Source of the DNA: Clostridia bacterium
GTDB lineage: Bacteria; Bacillota; Clostridia; Oscillospirales; Acutalibacteraceae
Assembly (NCBI GenBank): GCA_900754145.1
Contig: CAAEBW010000240.1
Span: 1 to 9,616 of the forward strand
Direction of reading: 5' to 3'
Length of the DNA stretch: 9,616 bases
Shown here piece by piece: positions 6,843 through 9,616 of this stretch. A program made the position numbers and the translations under genes. The notes beneath the pieces were generated by a model. The model saw only the letters and a list, made by a program, of their open reading frames with translations. It was not told where the DNA came from and did no database searches. Within the stretch, counting starts at the first letter, position 1, and every line of letters starts with the position of its first letter.

Positions 6843-9434
6843 ATGATTTGGCACAGTACCGCTTGCGACGAGATACTCCGTGAGTTAGAGGTTGACGATA
6901 AAAAGGGACTTCCCAACGGCGTTGCGGATATGCGCCTTAAGGTGTACGGCAGAAATGTTATTGCAAGCGTTGAAAAGCCGACCTATTTTAAAAGATTTTT
7001 CGGTCAGCTTAAAAGCAAAGCCGTAATCGCGCTTATTATAATCGCCTTGCTTTCCTTCGCAGTTTCTTTGATGTATAAGGAGACGGGAATTTTCGCGCCC
7101 CTGCTTATTATCGCTATCGTGCTTATAAATGCCGCTATAAGCGCCTATCATCTGCACAACTGCGATAACGCGCTTGACAGTATGAAGAGCATCACAAACC
7201 CTTCGGTAACGGTGCTGAGAGACGGTATTGTCCGCACGGTTGATTCCTCGCTTTTAGTTCCCGGAGACATAATATTGCTCGAAACGGGCGATTTCATATC
7301 GGCGGACGCGCGGATAATCGAATCAAACGAGTTCCGCTGTAACGAGTCTATGCTTACGGGTGATGAAATACCCGTGGAAAAGAGCGGGGACGAGGTTTAC
7401 GAGGATATAACTGCGGTTGAGAGCCGTTCAAATATGGTCTTCTCGGGCACAAGCGTTGTTCACGGCAATGCCAAAGCGGTCGTGGTCGCGACGGGGCTTA
7501 ACACCGAAATCGGCAGAACCTCTGCCATTTTACAGCAGACGGGCGAAAAATCTCTTCCGCTTGAGGGCGAGCTTGAAGGTATCGGCAAAATAGTGAATAT
7601 TATTATTCTCAGCATTTGCCTTATTGTTTTTATAATCGGAATGGTTTTGAACTTCAACAGCGGAAATTTTGCTTCCGCCACCCTTAAAATGCTTATGAAC
7701 GCGGTTGCGCTCGCGGTGGCGGCAATTCCCGAGGGGCTTCCCGCTATAGCCACCATTGTAATCGCAATCGGAATAAAGCGCATTGTCGAGGATAAAATCA
7801 TCATCAAGGATTCCGACGCTTTAGAACTGCTCGGAAAGACAAATGTTATCTGTGCGGACAAAACCGGCGTGCTTACCCGCAATAAGATGCAGCTCGCTAA
7901 AATTTTTGACGGCGACAAGCTTACCGATGTTGAAAACGAGCCTATCGACGAAAAAACCGCGCTTGTGCTTAAGCTTGCAACCGCCTGTTCGACCCTTAAG
8001 AACGACTCTACCGAGGACGCAATTAAAAAAGCCTGTCTTGCGTACAACTCTATGTCCGAAAAGGATATAGAAAGCTTTTTTCCGAAGCTATCGGTTATAC
8101 CGTTTGACTCAGAGCGCAAGACTATGACGGTTATTACAATGATAAACGAAAAGCCCTTTGCTATTGTAAAGGGCGCGCCCGAAATTGTTGCGCCTAATTG
8201 CGAGGGCTCAAAAGCCGAGGAAATTTTAAAGCTTAACAACGCCCTTGCTGATGAGGCGCTCAGAATCGTAGCCATTGCAATGCGCCCGCTTGAGAGTATT
8301 CCCGCTAACCCCAACCCCGAGGACATTGAGCGCTCGCTTACCTTTGTGGGGCTGTTGGGTCTTTACGACCCGCCGCGCAGCTCGGTTATAGAGGATATAA
8401 AAACCTGCGAGCAAGCGGGAATAAAAACGGTTATGATTACGGGTGACAATCTTATTACCGCTTGCTCTGTTGCTCGCAGAATAGGCATTTTAAAGGACGG
8501 CGACAAGGCCGTTACAGGCGAGGAGCTCGCCGAAATGAGCGATGAGGAGTTAGCCGAATGTGTTTGTGATTATACTGTTTACGCCAGAGTATCTCCGAGC
8601 GACAAGCTTCGTATTGTAAAAGCATTAAAGCAGGCGGGTAACATTGTTACAATTACGGGTGACAGCGTTCAGGACGGCGACGCGCTTGCCGCCGCCGACG
8701 TCGGCTGTGCGATAGGAAAATTCGGAGCGGACGTTGCAAAGGGCAGTGCGGATATTGTTATTCTGAACAACCGCTTTGATTCGATTGTCTGCGCCGTAAA
8801 GGAAAGCCGAGGACTTTTTGACAATATTAAAAAATCTGTATACTATCTGCTTTCCTGCAACTTTGCGGAGATTATAACGGTACTTTTCGGAATGATTATT
8901 TTTTCGGTGCCGCCGCTTGCCGCGGTACAGCTTTTGTGGATAAATCTGCTTACCGACTGTGCTCCCGCTATTTCGCTTAGTATGGAGAGGGCGGAGGATT
9001 CGGCTATGAAACGTAAGCCCTATACCACTCTCGGTAAAATTTTTGATTTAAGCGCTGTAGCTTCAATAGCAATTCAAAGCATATTTATCGCCGTTATGAC
9101 CCTTATCGCCTATGGTATAGGTATGAAGGACGGTGCTTCTGTCGCTATGGCGATGGCGTTTGCGGTACTCGGTATGTCGCAGATTTTCCATTGCTACAAC
9201 AGCAGAACCGAGGGAACCCTTATAAGCAAAAGGCTTTTATCAAACCGATTCTTGAATTTTGCCGCCGTGCTGACCTTGTTTATAATTATTTTCTTGGTAC
9301 TCACGCCTGCGGGCTATGTTTTCGGGATGACAACACTCGGGTTTAAGCAGTTTGCAATTTCGTTACTTCTGTCTTTCCTTATCGTTCCGCTGTGCGAGAT
9401 AATCAAGCTTGTGAAACGGATTGTTTTAAAATAA
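6843..9434 (+). CDS. P2-type cation-transporting ATPase (Ca2+-ATPase-like) with altered catalytic motifs
   Basis: An 863-residue P-type ATPase with SERCA/PMCA-like layout: N-terminal cation-ATPase domain, about ten membrane helices (roughly 60-77, 83-101, 249-270, 284-312, 662-689, 692-714, 735-758, 764-785, 802-822, 835-856), actuator domain, and P/N domains. Membrane ligands of Ca2+-ATPases are kept: PEGLP in helix 4 (E297), N673 and E676 in helix 5, and N701, T704 and D705 in helix 6. KGAPE (443-447), FDSERK (421-426), DPPR (509-512), TGDN (533-536) and ARVSP are normal. However, the actuator TGES is TGDE (172-175), the phosphorylation motif is DKTGV (339-343) rather than DKTGT, and the hinge motif is TGDSVQDGD (605-613) rather than TGDGVNDAP. 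The phosphorylated aspartate D339 remains. Calcium export is the likely ancestral role; ion and activity are unproven. The ATG follows AGAGGTG; luxS starts 12 bases downstream. Confidence 0.9.
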   Translation: MIWHSTACDEILRELEVDDKKGLPNGVADMRLKVYGRNVIASVEKPTYFKRFFGQLKSKAVIALIIIALLSFAVSLMYKETGIFAPLLIIAIVLINAAISAYHLHNCDNALDSMKSITNPSVTVLRDGIVRTVDSSLLVPGDIILLETGDFISADARIIESNEFRCNESMLTGDEIPVEKSGDEVYEDITAVESRSNMVFSGTSVVHGNAKAVVVATGLNTEIGRTSAILQQTGEKSLPLEGELEGIGKIVNIIILSICLIVFIIGMVLNFNSGNFASATLKMLMNAVALAVAAIPEGLPAIATIVIAIGIKRIVEDKIIIKDSDALELLGKTNVICADKTGVLTRNKMQLAKIFDGDKLTDVENEPIDEKTALVLKLATACSTLKNDSTEDAIKKACLAYNSMSEKDIESFFPKLSVIPFDSERKTMTVITMINEKPFAIVKGAPEIVAPNCEGSKAEEILKLNNALADEALRIVAIAMRPLESIPANPNPEDIERSLTFVGLLGLYDPPRSSVIEDIKTCEQAGIKTVMITGDNLITACSVARRIGILKDGDKAVTGEELAEMSDEELAECVCDYTVYARVSPSDKLRIVKALKQAGNIVTITGDSVQDGDALAAADVGCAIGKFGADVAKGSADIVILNNRFDSIVCAVKESRGLFDNIKKSVYYLLSCNFAEIITVLFGMIIFSVPPLAAVQLLWINLLTDCAPAISLSMERAEDSAMKRKPYTTLGKIFDLSAVASIAIQSIFIAVMTLIAYGIGMKDGASVAMAMAFAVLGMSQIFHCYNSRTEGTLISKRLLSNRFLNFAAVLTLFIIIFLVLTPAGYVFGMTTLGFKQFAISLLLSFLIVPLCEIIKLVKRIVLK

Positions 9435-9446
9435 GAGGTGATTCAG

Positions 9447-9616
9447 GTGGAAAAAATTGAAAGCTTCAGGATAAATCATTTAGAGCTTTTGTCGGGGCTT
9501 TATGTTTCAAGAAAGGATGAAAGGGACGGTGTTACCGTCACAACCTTTGATTTAAGAATTACGGCACCTAACAGGGAGCCTGTTATGGATATGCCCGCGC
9601 TCCACACAATAGAGCA
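9447..9616 (+). CDS. luxS: S-ribosylhomocysteine lyase LuxS, 3'-truncated by window end
   Basis: This is the N-terminal part, 56 complete codons, of LuxS. The enzyme cleaves S-ribosylhomocysteine to homocysteine and DPD, the precursor of autoinducer-2, in the activated methyl cycle. The start is a GTG at 9447 with AGAGGTG (9434-9440) six bases upstream. Family signs are the ESF-x-(I/L)-(N/D)-H opening with H11, the FDLR block (34-37) followed by PN, and the HTIE at 53-56. The next codon begins CA, so the zinc motif HTxEH is consistent (H53 and H57 as metal ligands, E56 as the acid/base). The catalytic cysteine lies beyond the window. The ribosome site abuts the stop codon of the P-type ATPase gene, indicating co-transcription. 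Confidence 0.93.
   Translation, partial: MEKIESFRINHLELLSGLYVSRKDERDGVTVTTFDLRITAPNREPVMDMPALHTIE

Noticed and set aside
7460..8326. Long open frame of 288 codons on the minus strand inside the P-type ATPase gene
   Set aside because: Its composition is serine/isoleucine-rich in the way expected of an antisense shadow, it lacks a recognisable domain, and the plus strand carries a clear ATPase through the same bases.
1..9616. CRISPR array, insertion sequence, tRNA/rRNA or phage-type signals
   Set aside because: No regularly spaced direct repeats, transposase-like frames, terminal inverted repeats or structural RNA signatures were seen; nearly all sequence is accounted for by recognised genes.

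Overview
The window is a gene-dense, all plus-strand stretch of bacterial chromosome. It looks like a Clostridia-type Firmicute, plausibly of the Oscillospiraceae/Ruminococcaceae kind. Supporting signs are the housekeeping order rdgB-yhbY-nadD-yqeK-rsfS-leuS, strong GGAGG-type Shine-Dalgarno sites, frequent GTG/TTG starts, a short lysine/arginine-rich bS21, YqeG and YqeK proteins, and textbook sigma-A promoters. The taxon is inferred from gene content, not from a database match.

Region 1 (1-4793) is a tight operon whose promoter lies upstream of the window. It holds the 3' part of rdgB (nucleotide pool cleaning), yhbY (ribosome assembly), nadD (NAD synthesis), yqeK (HD-domain Ap4A hydrolase), rsfS (ribosome silencing factor) and leuS (leucyl-tRNA synthetase). 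Genes overlap or lie within about 20 bases of each other, and leuS has no room for its own T-box leader.

Region 2 (4794-5456) holds two small single genes with their own signals. secG (SecYEG subunit) follows a TTGCAA-17-TATTAT promoter beside a 14-bp perfect palindrome. rpsU (bS21, 58 residues) follows a TTGACT-17-TATAAT promoter overlapped by an 8-bp inverted repeat, and ends in a strong intrinsic terminator.

Region 3 (5473-9616) is a second closely spaced run: yqeG (HAD phosphatase), an endonuclease IV-like TIM-barrel protein, a large P2-type cation-transporting ATPase, and the 5' end of luxS. No clear promoter is visible between the rpsU terminator and yqeG.

The most unusual object is the P-type ATPase (6843-9434). 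Its architecture and Ca2+-type membrane ligands are intact, yet three signature catalytic motifs are altered: TGES to TGDE, DKTGT to DKTGV, and TGDGVND to TGDSVQD. The TIM-barrel protein also appears to have lost one canonical endonuclease IV metal ligand. I see no mobile element, CRISPR array, tRNA or rRNA, and no intergenic gap above about 110 bases. Apart from these two divergent proteins and a few regulatory candidates, this is ordinary core chromosome.
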